Shown here piece after piece: positions 1 through 6,494 of a stretch of 64,000 bases of DNA (position 1 is its first letter; each line of letters begins with the position of its first letter). The DNA comes from Spartobacteria bacterium (GTDB lineage Bacteria; Verrucomicrobiota; Verrucomicrobiia; Chthoniobacterales; Chthoniobacteraceae), in assembly GCA_021324825.1 (NCBI GenBank), contig JAJPII010000044.1:1-64000 (forward strand), given 5' to 3'. The position numbers and the translations under genes were made by a program. Under the pieces are notes generated by a model. That model was not told where the DNA came from. It did not search any database and saw only the letters and a program-made list of their open reading frames with translations.

Positions 1-45
1 CAATATCCCGATGATCGCTTCTTCGCTGAATCTGCTCTTTTTCAT
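1..45 (-). CDS. IS3-family transposase OrfA, N-terminal 15 codons (partial)
   Basis: The last 15 codons before the window edge read MKKSRFSEEAIIGIL on the minus strand, the characteristic start of IS3-family OrfA (helix-turn-helix subunit that binds the element ends). A strong ribosome binding site (AAGGAG) sits 5-6 bases upstream of the ATG. The rest lies outside the window, so it is unknown whether the element is intact. Confidence 0.8.
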   Translation of the reverse strand, partial: MKKSRFSEEAIIGIL

Positions 46-83
46 GTCTGCTCCTTTTTGAAGCAGAACTCCACTTATGTCAT

Positions 84-102
84 GTCCACTTTTCGGGGGT
101 CA
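84..102 (-). repeat. IS3-family terminal inverted repeat (outer end)
   Basis: Read on the minus strand the sequence starts TGACCCCCGAAAAGTGGAC, a typical IS3-family terminal repeat beginning with TGA, about 40 bases outside the OrfA start. It marks the right-hand edge of the insertion sequence in this window. The other end is not in the window, so target-site duplication cannot be checked. Confidence 0.65.
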
Positions 103-198
103 GGCCATTATCTCACTTGTTATGAGGGGATTATGATGCCGCTACGAAGGTAAGCAAGACAATTCAATCGAACTCCCTCACCACTCAGACCAGTCCAT

Positions 199-1419
199 TC
201 AATGCCGGTTGCTGGCAATTTTTCTGGCAGATTCAGATTGAGAGTGGGTGACCGATTTGCCCGGTACTCGACCAAGATTTTCCCCGTGGATCGAATCGTT
301 TCGTTCTTGTTTCCGCAAATCACGAAACGGCTGCGGTATCGATTTGTCTGGGTCGTTCTTCGCGTTCTTCAAGAACGCAATCAAGCCATCCTTTAGTTTG
401 CTCCCCCAAAAAGGATCTTTAACGTCATAGACGACGACTCGAAGATGCCTGAGATCGAATGGCACGTCCTCAAGCTGGCCAGATGTAAAAACCACGGGCT
501 TTCTGGCGGCGTGACATAAGCCAAGTTCGTAGAAAACATTAGCATTCTTCCCGGTAAGGTCTGCCAGGAGTATCGTAGACTTCTGGATCTGCTCCCAGAT
601 CTGTTCGATAACAGATCCCGTTGAGAATAATTCATCTCCACGTATTGGTTCCATCCCTGCTTCCCTAATTGCAGGGGCATAAATATCCCTGTAGTATATG
701 TCAAACCATGGTCCGAAAGGCATCATCACGAAACATGTATCCAAAAAGGTTCGTCCCTGCGCGGAGTCGCCTTGTGAAACCAGTTTTACAGTACCCTGTA
801 CTGCCGTAGTAGCATCGATTCGGCCTTCTTCGGTCGAAGGAGTGTCGGCTCGAAATGCCCTCAAAAATCCCAAATTCCTGGTAAAGACTTCAATGAAGAG
901 TTTCACGCGGTCTCTCGGAATATTGAACTCTCGAACAAGTGTGTTCTCGAAAAATTCATCTTCTGGAAGTCTTTTCTCTTTGTAGAATTCCTCAACTTTT
1001 CGAAAGTCCTCCACATTGCGAAATGCTTTCCGTAGCGCCATCTTACGTTGTTCGCTCGAACCGGGAGCGATCACATCCTGCCCGATCTGCTCCATGCTAA
1101 CGACCGCCGTACTGCCGGAGCCGGAAACCAGTCCATATTGATTGGCGGCCCGTAACAGATCCAGGAAGCGCCAATCATTGGCCATCCTGAATCCCACTGC
1201 TTTAGCGAGTATATCCGCCTTCATGGGATTCCCCGCGTTCTGAGTTTCGATGGCTTTCGCGATTTCGATGGCTTCCTCGAGAGTCTTCTTCGGAAATGTC
1301 CACGGCGGGGTTTTAAGCGGCCTGCCGGGAATGCGCCTTCTTGCCTTGGTTGCGGCCCGCTTAGCCGTCGTACCAGAAATCCCTTCCGGTTTGGGCTCGC
1401 TGCTATTGGTCTCGGCCAT
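199..1419 (-). CDS. Winged-helix-like plus TIR/nucleosidase-like protein, candidate defence effector
   Basis: A 406-residue protein from the ATG at 1419; an in-frame start at 1602 would add 61 residues of poor composition. Residues 40-190 resemble the helical N-terminal domain (TLEEAIEIAKAI, NTLVREFNIP) often fused to TIR-like domains. Residues 225-350 form a TIR/nucleoside-deoxyribosyltransferase-like Rossmann fold: CFVMMPFG, GDELFSTGSVIEQIW, then LADLTGKNANVFYELG with the probable catalytic Glu near 298. Families of this kind include NAD-cleaving effectors of anti-phage systems. No partner gene is adjacent, so the role is inferred. Base composition is less GC-rich than the core genes, consistent with transfer. 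Confidence 0.65.
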   Translation of the reverse strand: MAETNSSEPKPEGISGTTAKRAATKARRRIPGRPLKTPPWTFPKKTLEEAIEIAKAIETQNAGNPMKADILAKAVGFRMANDWRFLDLLRAANQYGLVSGSGSTAVVSMEQIGQDVIAPGSSEQRKMALRKAFRNVEDFRKVEEFYKEKRLPEDEFFENTLVREFNIPRDRVKLFIEVFTRNLGFLRAFRADTPSTEEGRIDATTAVQGTVKLVSQGDSAQGRTFLDTCFVMMPFGPWFDIYYRDIYAPAIREAGMEPIRGDELFSTGSVIEQIWEQIQKSTILLADLTGKNANVFYELGLCHAARKPVVFTSGQLEDVPFDLRHLRVVVYDVKDPFWGSKLKDGLIAFLKNAKNDPDKSIPQPFRDLRKQERNDSIHGENLGRVPGKSVTHSQSESARKIASNRH

Positions 1420-1783
1420 AGAAAGCACTGTCTTCTCTTCGGCGGGCAAAGTCCAATCTGTTTTGAGCGATAGACGCCAAATGCTACATTTTGCGCTTGA
1501 CGTATTCCTTCTGTGGTATAGCCTAGGCTCGAAGGCCGTCATACACAAAAGCAGCACTAGGGAACGGCGAGGCATCGACCCGCCAAATCGAATAGCTGCC
1601 ATCTAATTCAGGCCCAAAGCGCCGGGAGGCTCAGCTCCCTATAAAATTGCCCTTCGTGGCAAGCCTGGCCAGCGACCGGCCATTCCGTCGACTACTCTTT
1701 GAGTCTTCGTCGGCGCAAATTTGAAATTCGGATGTTCTCACGGGAGAGCCGTGCGGATGTCCAACTTGAAAGGTCTGTTTTAG
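1420..1783. other. Intergenic region at left edge of the rolling-circle element
   Basis: No gene is recognised in these 364 bases. The right half holds a small hairpin (CACGG at 1739-1743, loop GAGAG, CCGTG at 1749-1753) flanked by two copies of CGGATGT (1729-1735 and 1754-1760). It lies just upstream of the first gene of the putative rolling-circle replicon and could be part of an origin or a leader. A weaker stem (GGGAG/CTCCC) occurs at 1624-1639. Confidence 0.35.
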
Positions 1784-2155
1784 ATGAAAAGGATAAATCA
1801 AATGCTCCTGGCCGGGCCGGGGCTTGTCGCTGAAGTGCGCGGGGCAAAGTCGGAGATCGCCAAACGGTTCGACAAGAGCGACAAGAACGCCGCTCCCATC
1901 GAGTTCGGCATTTACAAGGTGAACCTGGAGCTGCTGGGAGACGGTTCGCCCGTAATGCTCTCCGTGTTCCTTGACTCGTCAGCGAAGCCGGATGAGTTCG
2001 CGCAAAGCATGAAACTTAAGCGCGGTGACGTGATCCTCGTCCAAGTGAGCAGGCTGGAAGTGAAGAACGGTGTTCGGCGTGCCGTGTGCGCTCGTGATGG
2101 CATGACGGTTCTCGACAAGGCAGAGGTCGAGGAACTTCGAGGCCAACGGTCCTGA
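1784..2155 (+). CDS. Hypothetical small protein upstream of the replication initiator, OB-fold-like
   Basis: A 123-residue protein, no family recognised with certainty. It is rich in predicted beta strands (FGIYKVNLELL, SPVMLSVFLD, DVILVQVSRLEV, VRRAVCARDG), a pattern compatible with an OB fold, and is charged at both ends. Its place directly before an HUH initiator suggests a single-stranded-DNA-binding partner, as in filamentous-phage and plasmid replication modules. That role is inferred from position and strand pattern only. Confidence 0.5.
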   Translation: MKRINQMLLAGPGLVAEVRGAKSEIAKRFDKSDKNAAPIEFGIYKVNLELLGDGSPVMLSVFLDSSAKPDEFAQSMKLKRGDVILVQVSRLEVKNGVRRAVCARDGMTVLDKAEVEELRGQRS

Positions 2156-2174
2156 CAATGTTCAAGCAGGAGAT

Positions 2175-2246
2175 ATGAAACCGCGCGGTGGCGATGGGTG
2201 GCGCGCAAGCGCCACCCGCGCCCCCGCGCTTATCTTGTTTCCTTAA
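2175..2246 (+). CDS. Possible 23-codon leader ORF before the replication initiator
   Basis: An ATG at 2175 is preceded by a good ribosome binding site (CAGGAGA, 2168-2174 region) and opens a 23-codon frame ending TAA at 2244-2246. The encoded peptide has no recognisable features. It spans the perfect hairpin at 2196-2217 and ends 20 bases before the likely start of the initiator gene, so it could couple translation or be accidental. Confidence 0.25.
   Translation: MKPRGGDGWRASATRAPALILFP
2196..2217. repeat. Perfect 9-bp hairpin with GCAA tetraloop
   Basis: GGGTGGCGC (2196-2204), loop GCAA, GCGCCACCC (2209-2217). The stem is perfect and the loop is a GNRA tetraloop. It lies between the OB-like gene and the initiator and overlaps the alternative GTG start at 2198. 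It may be a replication-origin hairpin or an RNA structure controlling initiator synthesis. Confidence 0.6.
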
Positions 2247-2266
2247 GAACAATTCAGACACGAGTC

Positions 2267-2977
2267 ATGAAGAGTCGATCAGCTTTTGAATTTACCGTCA
2301 GGAAAATGCAGCGGAACGGGGCCAAGCTCTATTTCTGGACATTCACGTTTCGCGATGTGCATTCCCTGGCGATGGCAACGGCGCTGTGGAATCAATTCTT
2401 AACCCTGCTGAGGCGCAAGCTCGGGTTTCGCGGAGTGAGAGTTCTGGAACTGCACGATGAGCATGGGTGCCACTTTCATGTTGTGACAAACAAGCGATTC
2501 CGAATCCAGCGAATCCTGGCAATTAGCGAGCGGTACGGGTTCGGACGAATTCACGTCGAGCCTGTTTTCGATGTGGCGAACGCTGTAAAATACCTGTGCA
2601 AATATCTCTCGAAACGTCGCCCGAAGTGTTTGAAGGGGGCGAGGTTATGGGCTGCGTTTGGACAGATCGAACGAACGAAGGTCAAGGACATTGTCAGCGA
2701 CATGCCGTTCTCGCGTATCCTGCGTGAAGTGATGGGGGTTCGGTCCCCCCAGGAGGAATTGGAAGGGAAGACTGTCTCGGAGAGGAAACAGCGGCCGTTA
2801 ACGCGAAGCTTTTTAACGGCGCTGCCGATGGCCTGGGAAGCCTACTTCCGCACGTTCGACCCGTTTCACAGACAACGGCAAGCCATGTGGTCGAAACGCC
2901 GCTTCCAAGGCGATTGCATTCTCTCGCCCAGATGGTCAGGCGAAGAGGAGGCATTCTTCTTCACGGAAGATAACTGA
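2267..2977 (+). CDS. HUH rolling-circle replication initiator (G2P-like)
   Basis: A 236-residue protein from ATG 2267; a GTG at 2198 would add 23 basic residues and lies inside a hairpin. Motif I is FWTFTF (residues 23-28), the metal-binding HUH motif is HGCHFHVV (His69 and His71), and the nicking motif is YLCKYLSK with Tyr109 and Tyr113. Two tyrosines one turn apart place it with superfamily I initiators such as filamentous-phage gene II and phiX A proteins. It would nick the plus-strand origin and join the 5' end covalently. No coat, Zot or integrase gene lies beside it, so this is a minimal replicon, a satellite or a relic. Confidence 0.75.
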   Translation: MKSRSAFEFTVRKMQRNGAKLYFWTFTFRDVHSLAMATALWNQFLTLLRRKLGFRGVRVLELHDEHGCHFHVVTNKRFRIQRILAISERYGFGRIHVEPVFDVANAVKYLCKYLSKRRPKCLKGARLWAAFGQIERTKVKDIVSDMPFSRILREVMGVRSPQEELEGKTVSERKQRPLTRSFLTALPMAWEAYFRTFDPFHRQRQAMWSKRRFQGDCILSPRWSGEEEAFFFTEDN

Positions 2978-2986
2978 GGCTCTCCT

Positions 2987-3358
2987 ATGTTTACGGCAAA
3001 GAGACTCAACGGGCTGTCAGACGTGCTCGCGTTGCTAAACTGCCGGCGGCTTCCTGGCCGGCTGACCACTGGCGAAGCTGCGGCGCTGCTTGGGTTCCAG
3101 GAGCATGACATCGCGCCACTTATCGCCGCGAAGCTGCTGGTTCCTTTGGGAAAACCAGCATCGAACGCTCCAAAGTATTTTGCCGCTGTCGATGTGATGG
3201 CATTCGTACAAGATCGGGAGTGGCTGTCACGAGCAACGCGCACCCTGGCAAGTTACTGGATGGGCAAGAACCGTCGCAAAAAGGAGGAAAGCGCAAGAGT
3301 GGCGGAGCTTTGCGTTCCCCCCGAGCACGGGGGATTTACAAGGGGGCGGGCGGCGTAG
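2987..3358 (+). CDS. Helix-turn-helix (MerR/Xis-like) protein of the rolling-circle element
   Basis: A 123-residue protein starting 9 bases after the initiator gene. Residues 25-50 (RLTTGEAAALLGFQEHDI) form a helix-turn-helix of the excisionase/MerR type, followed by APKYFAAVDVMAF, the wing and helix usual in such proteins. The end is basic and low in complexity and runs into two hairpins, so the last 20 or so residues may be poorly conserved. It could regulate the replicon or act as an excision factor. Confidence 0.55.
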   Translation: MFTAKRLNGLSDVLALLNCRRLPGRLTTGEAAALLGFQEHDIAPLIAAKLLVPLGKPASNAPKYFAAVDVMAFVQDREWLSRATRTLASYWMGKNRRKKEESARVAELCVPPEHGGFTRGRAA

Positions 3359-3368
3359 CGCCCCTTGT
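3316..3368. repeat. Two adjacent G/C-run hairpins at the end of the rolling-circle element
   Basis: The first has arms TCCCCC (3316-3321) and GGGGGA (3329-3334) around a 7-base loop. The second has arms ACAAGGGG (3338-3345) and CCCCTTGT (3361-3368) around 15 bases that contain the stop codon of the HTH gene. Twin hairpins beside an HUH initiator are a usual layout for an origin or terminus, but they could also end transcription. Confidence 0.45.
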
Positions 3369-3489
3369 TCCATCATTCGCGAAGCCTCGAACTTCGCAAG
3401 AGCTCTCCGCGGGTGGGATGCTTGGAATAAGGTTGACGCGAGAAGCAGGGCCAAGAGACGATGAGTTCAGCAATAACCGAGATTGCCAC

Positions 3490-3762
3490 ATGAGCACGGT
3501 CATAATCAGAGGATGGAAACCGGGATTGAAAAAGATCACGTTAACAAAAGTAATCCGACATCATACAGGTTTTGGACTGGCTCAAGGAAAGCAATGCACT
3601 GATGAGGTTCTAGAGAATAAGCTCGTTATTTTTCGGAATCTGGACAGGAGCACAGCCGAAAGACTGCTGGAAGATATCCGCGAAACTGGAGCCATCCGCA
3701 AAATCAAAGAAAGGTCAGTTCGATGCTGGCGCTCAAGAGCACGAGCCGGTCAACGTGGTTAG
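3490..3762 (+). CDS. Orphan protein resembling the ribosomal L7/L12 C-terminal domain
   Basis: A 90-residue protein from ATG 3490. Its core (GLKKITLTKVIRHHTGFGL, then AERLLEDIRETGA) follows the pattern of the L7/L12 C-terminal domain, where KV..IK.IR..TGLGL and a final helix-GA are conserved. ClpS shares this fold. In ribosomal L7/L12 this domain recruits translation factors; stand-alone copies are of unknown role. It ends just before hicB and may be transcribed with it. The last 16 residues are arginine-rich and look unconserved. Confidence 0.5.
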   Translation: MSTVIIRGWKPGLKKITLTKVIRHHTGFGLAQGKQCTDEVLENKLVIFRNLDRSTAERLLEDIRETGAIRKIKERSVRCWRSRARAGQRG

Positions 3763-3812
3763 GATCACGGCCGGTTGACCTCACTCCGGGAGTAAGTTAC
3801 GCTTCAAGAGTC

Positions 3813-4061
3813 ATGGGACAGCACGTTTATACAATCGAACTTCATCCTGCGGAAGAGGACGAGGAGGGATTCTGGGTTTCTGTTCCCGCATTACCCGGCT
3901 GTTTCACGCAAGGTGCAACCTACGATGAAGCCGTTTCGCGGGCGCAAGAGGCCATCGAATGTTACCTGGAAGCCCTGGCAAAGCGTGGCGATCCGATACC
4001 ATCCGAATCCCGGCGTCCAACGATTTTGGGCGTACACGTCGCGCTTCCGAAAGTCGCATGA
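3813..4061 (+). CDS. hicB: HicB-family antitoxin
   Basis: An 82-residue protein with the RNase H-like HicB fold: FWVSVPALPGCFTQGATYDEA followed by a helix (RAQEAIECYLEALAKRG) and the usual PIPSE end. It should bind and block the HicA ribonuclease encoded next. Its stop overlaps the hicA start (ATGA at 4058-4061), giving translational coupling. It lacks a separate C-terminal DNA-binding domain, as in the short HicB class. Confidence 0.85.
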   Translation: MGQHVYTIELHPAEEDEEGFWVSVPALPGCFTQGATYDEAVSRAQEAIECYLEALAKRGDPIPSESRRPTILGVHVALPKVA

Positions 4062-4282
4062 GCCGGTTGCCGACGCTGACGGCGAAACAACTTCTCAAAG
4101 CGCTCTTGAAAGCGGGATTTGTCGAGGAACGCCAGCGCGGGAGTCATTTGAGCCTTTACCACCCCGGCACCCGGCGGCAAACGGTGGTTCCGATGCACTC
4201 CGGCGATCTCCATCGGGGTCTCCTCAAGGCGATTGTAAAAGAAGCTGGTTTGACGGAAGAGCAATTTCGGAAATTGCTTTGA
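4058..4282 (+). CDS. hicA: HicA-family mRNA interferase toxin
   Basis: A 74-residue protein with the double-stranded-RNA-binding-like HicA fold: LTAKQLLKALLKAGFVEERQ, then GSHLSLYHP with the catalytic His, and the end HSGDLHRGLLKAIVKEAGL. It is predicted to cut mRNA when HicB is degraded. The pair lies in the accessory island, and such modules often stabilise mobile DNA. Confidence 0.85.
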   Translation: MSRLPTLTAKQLLKALLKAGFVEERQRGSHLSLYHPGTRRQTVVPMHSGDLHRGLLKAIVKEAGLTEEQFRKLL

Positions 4283-4309
4283 AAATCGCCTGATGGGGCA
4301 CAGCCCATC
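4260..4309 (+). terminator. Two hairpins after hicA, terminator-like
   Basis: AGCAATTT/AAATTGCT around CGG (4260-4278) overlaps the last codons of hicA, and GATGGG (4292-4297)/CCCATC (4304-4309) follows. Neither has a long U-run, so intrinsic termination is only possible. Confidence 0.3.
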
Positions 4310-4358
4310 GGCCTGCTCCAGATTCGACAACACTCCCGGAAAGCCCTACCTTCCCTCC

Positions 4359-4514
4359 GTGCCCGTCACACCTGACGCCTTGTTCCAAGACGCTTTGGCT
4401 TTACCGCCAGACCAGCGCGCCGCCCTTGCTCACCGTCTCTTGGCCAGCATCGAACCCGACCCGGAACCCTGCGCTGAAACTGCATGGGCATCGTCCGTCT
4501 TGAGCGAGGCTTAA
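4359..4514 (+). pseudogene. Fragment of an addiction-module antitoxin (Unstab_antitox type)
   Basis: From GTG 4359 the frame reads ALFQDALALPPDQRAALAHRLLASIEPDPE..AETAWA, the N-terminal half of the small antitoxins of the PF09720 type, which normally continue with a charged helix of about 25 residues. Here homology stops near the tryptophan and the frame ends at 4514, just where the integrase relic on the other strand begins. No toxin follows. It is probably a truncated gene at a recombination junction. Confidence 0.5.
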
Positions 4515-4667
4515 TCTGCTTGCCGTTGACCTTTACGATGGCAAAGTACTTGCCGTGTTCATTCCGATAGAGACATTCCGCAACTTTTGTAAGGACGTGG
4601 TGCTTTCCCCCGCCCGCGATCTTTCGGGGTTACTAAACCGGGTTACAAGCCTAAACATGTGGGTCAT
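4507..4667 (-). pseudogene. N-terminal relic of a tyrosine recombinase (integrase)
   Basis: On the minus strand a good ribosome binding site (CAGGAGA) and ATG at 4667 open a frame that fails. In another frame the bases to about 4507 encode TKVAECLYRNEHGKYFAIV followed by KVNGKQIK, which matches the N-terminal arm-binding region of phage-type integrases. The frame upstream has a TAA, so at least one frameshift separates start and homologous part. The core-binding and catalytic domains are missing. It begins 35 bases from the 5' end of tRNA-Arg, consistent with a former integrative element here. Confidence 0.55.
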
Positions 4668-4701
4668 GTTTCTCCTGTAATTCTCACATTACCAGACATT
4701 T

Positions 4702-4778
4702 GCGCTCATAGCTCAGCCGGATAGAGCAACGGATTTCTAATCCGTGGGTCGGGTGTTCGAGTCACCCTGGGCGCGCCA
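4702..4778 (+). tRNA. tRNA-Arg (anticodon TCT)
   Basis: The acceptor stem pairs GCGCTCA with TGGGCGC, the D arm has AGCTCAGCCGGATAGAGCA, and the anticodon stem ACGGA/TCCGT encloses TTTCTAA, giving anticodon TCT. The T arm is GGGTGTTCGAGTCACCC. CCA is encoded at 4776-4778. It separates the accessory island from the core genes. Confidence 0.95.
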
Positions 4779-4799
4779 ATATAACTCTCCTCGCGGCCG

Positions 4800-6446
4800 T
4801 TACGGCGCTGACTTCAGCAGTATCAGAAGGTGCGGAAGGAGTTGCTTCTTGCGCGAGACGATGTCCGGCAGTTCCCAGAGGCTGTCGTGCTTGGCGGGGA
4901 AGTCGATCTTGCGGATGAAGGCGTCCGGGGCGGACAGGAGCAGGAGGGAGCTTTGGGTGTTTACGTCCGTGACGAAGAGGGCGGCGAAGAAGAGGCCGTT
5001 CTTCTTCCGGTGCTCGGCCAGGGCTTGCATCAACTCGGTTTCGCGCCGGTGGAATTGGTCGAAGTTCATCTCCTCGATCTGCGAGACGGTGAAGCGGCGG
5101 CCCGCTTCGTCGTATTCTTTGCAATCGGCGTTGACGACCTGTTCCGGCGTCATGGTCAGCAGAGGGGAGCCGACGGAGAAGATTTGTTCCGCGAGCCGGC
5201 TCGGTTCCTCTTCGGCGATGGCGGCGAGTTGTTTGAGGATGCGGCGATCCGTGGCCGTGGTGGTGGGCGAGGTGAGGTTGAGCGTGTCGGAGATAAGCCC
5301 CGCCATCAGCAGGCCGGCGACGTCCCCCGGGATGGGGATGCCCGCCTGTTCGTAGCATAGCGCGACGATGGTGCTCGTGGAGCCGGCGGGATAATTCCAA
5401 AAATGGATGGGCGCATCCGTTGAAAAGCCGCCGATGCGGTGGTGGTCGAGTATTTCGATTATCGGGATTTTGTCGGCGCCGGGGACGGCTTGTGAAAGCT
5501 CGTTATGATCGACGAGGATCAACTGGCGCGGGATCGGTTTCAGAAAGTCGCTCTTGGAAAGGATGCCGATCAAGACGCCTTGTTCGTCGAGGATGGGGAA
5601 GACGAAGGCGTGGGAGATGGCTGCGATCTCCCGCGCCTCCGGCAGCGGGGTTTCCGGGAGGAAGGTCTTCAGTTCCGAGCTGAGCATCCGCTCGACTTTG
5701 ATGGCGCCGCGCGCGAGCAGGACGGAGGTGGCGGTGTCGTGCGGCGAGCTGATGAGGGTGACGCCTTCCTCCTCCGCGATGGCGCGCACTTCGGCGGTGG
5801 GTTGAAGGCCGCCGGAGATGACGATGTACCGCACGCCGCCGTTGATGGCCAGGAGTTGAATCTCCTCGCGGTCGCCGACGAAGAGGATGGTGTTCTGCCC
5901 GTGATATTTTTGCACGCGCTTGGAGAAGGTGGCGGCGTCCATGGCGCCGATGACGAAGACGAAGTCCTGCTCGGTCGCGTCGCTCCGGCCGCAGATCATG
6001 CCTCCGCCGAAGCTCTCGACGATGTCGGCGGCGGAGGCGGTGACGTTGCGCGCGGCGAGCGCTTCGTCCCGCGGGGGAAAGAGGTAGTGGTTGACCTTGA
6101 AGGTCGAGAGAAGGCCCCGGCAGCGCCCGTCCGCGTTGACGACCGGCAGGCCGCGCAGACGGTTGCGCTCGATGATCTGCACCGCGTCGTAGATGCTGCT
6201 GCCGGCCTGCACGGAGAGGACGTCGCGCTGCATGACATCGACCACGCGGGGCGAGACGTCGCCGATGAACGCGGGCGCCTCGACGCCGAATTTGTGCAGC
6301 GCGAACTCGACGCGCTCGTTGATGTTGCCGGCGCGCGCGGCGATGACGTCCGGCATGCCGGTCAAGGTTTTCAACCGGGCGTAGCCGATCGCCGAGCAGA
6401 TCGAATCCATATCCGGGTTCTTGTGCCCGATAACGATGGTTTGCAT
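4800..6446 (-). CDS. ppaC: Manganese-dependent (family II) inorganic pyrophosphatase with CBS and DRTGG domains
   Basis: A 548-residue protein from ATG 6446 with ribosome binding site AAGGCGG. It hydrolyses pyrophosphate to phosphate. The DHH catalytic domain is split: GHKNPDMDS at residues 7-15, then two CBS segments (about 68-118 and 250-305) around a DRTGG domain (about 135-240), then VDHNE (312-316) and DHHRIGG (334-340). The C-terminal DHHA2 lobe carries the substrate motif SRKKQLLP (531-538). Length and order match nucleotide-regulated CBS pyrophosphatases, in which adenine nucleotides bind the CBS pair. It is divergent from the sugar phosphorylase gene with 48 bases between them. Confidence 0.93.
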   Translation of the reverse strand: MQTIVIGHKNPDMDSICSAIGYARLKTLTGMPDVIAARAGNINERVEFALHKFGVEAPAFIGDVSPRVVDVMQRDVLSVQAGSSIYDAVQIIERNRLRGLPVVNADGRCRGLLSTFKVNHYLFPPRDEALAARNVTASAADIVESFGGGMICGRSDATEQDFVFVIGAMDAATFSKRVQKYHGQNTILFVGDREEIQLLAINGGVRYIVISGGLQPTAEVRAIAEEEGVTLISSPHDTATSVLLARGAIKVERMLSSELKTFLPETPLPEAREIAAISHAFVFPILDEQGVLIGILSKSDFLKPIPRQLILVDHNELSQAVPGADKIPIIEILDHHRIGGFSTDAPIHFWNYPAGSTSTIVALCYEQAGIPIPGDVAGLLMAGLISDTLNLTSPTTTATDRRILKQLAAIAEEEPSRLAEQIFSVGSPLLTMTPEQVVNADCKEYDEAGRRFTVSQIEEMNFDQFHRRETELMQALAEHRKKNGLFFAALFVTDVNTQSSLLLLSAPDAFIRKIDFPAKHDSLWELPDIVSRKKQLLPHLLILLKSAP

Positions 6447-6494
6447 TTCCGCCTTCAAACTTATAATAGGAGCCGCTGGGAGCCAGTAGATTTT

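Noticed and set aside
4702-4778. 3' end of tRNA-Arg as the attachment site of the island
   Set aside because: The island lies on the 5' side of the tRNA and no repeat of the tRNA 3' end was found in the first 4.7 kb; the link to the tRNA rests only on the integrase relic.
5505-6494. Plus-strand extension upstream of the GH13 start
   Set aside because: It mirrors the pyrophosphatase gene and shows only the composition of an antisense frame in GC-rich DNA.
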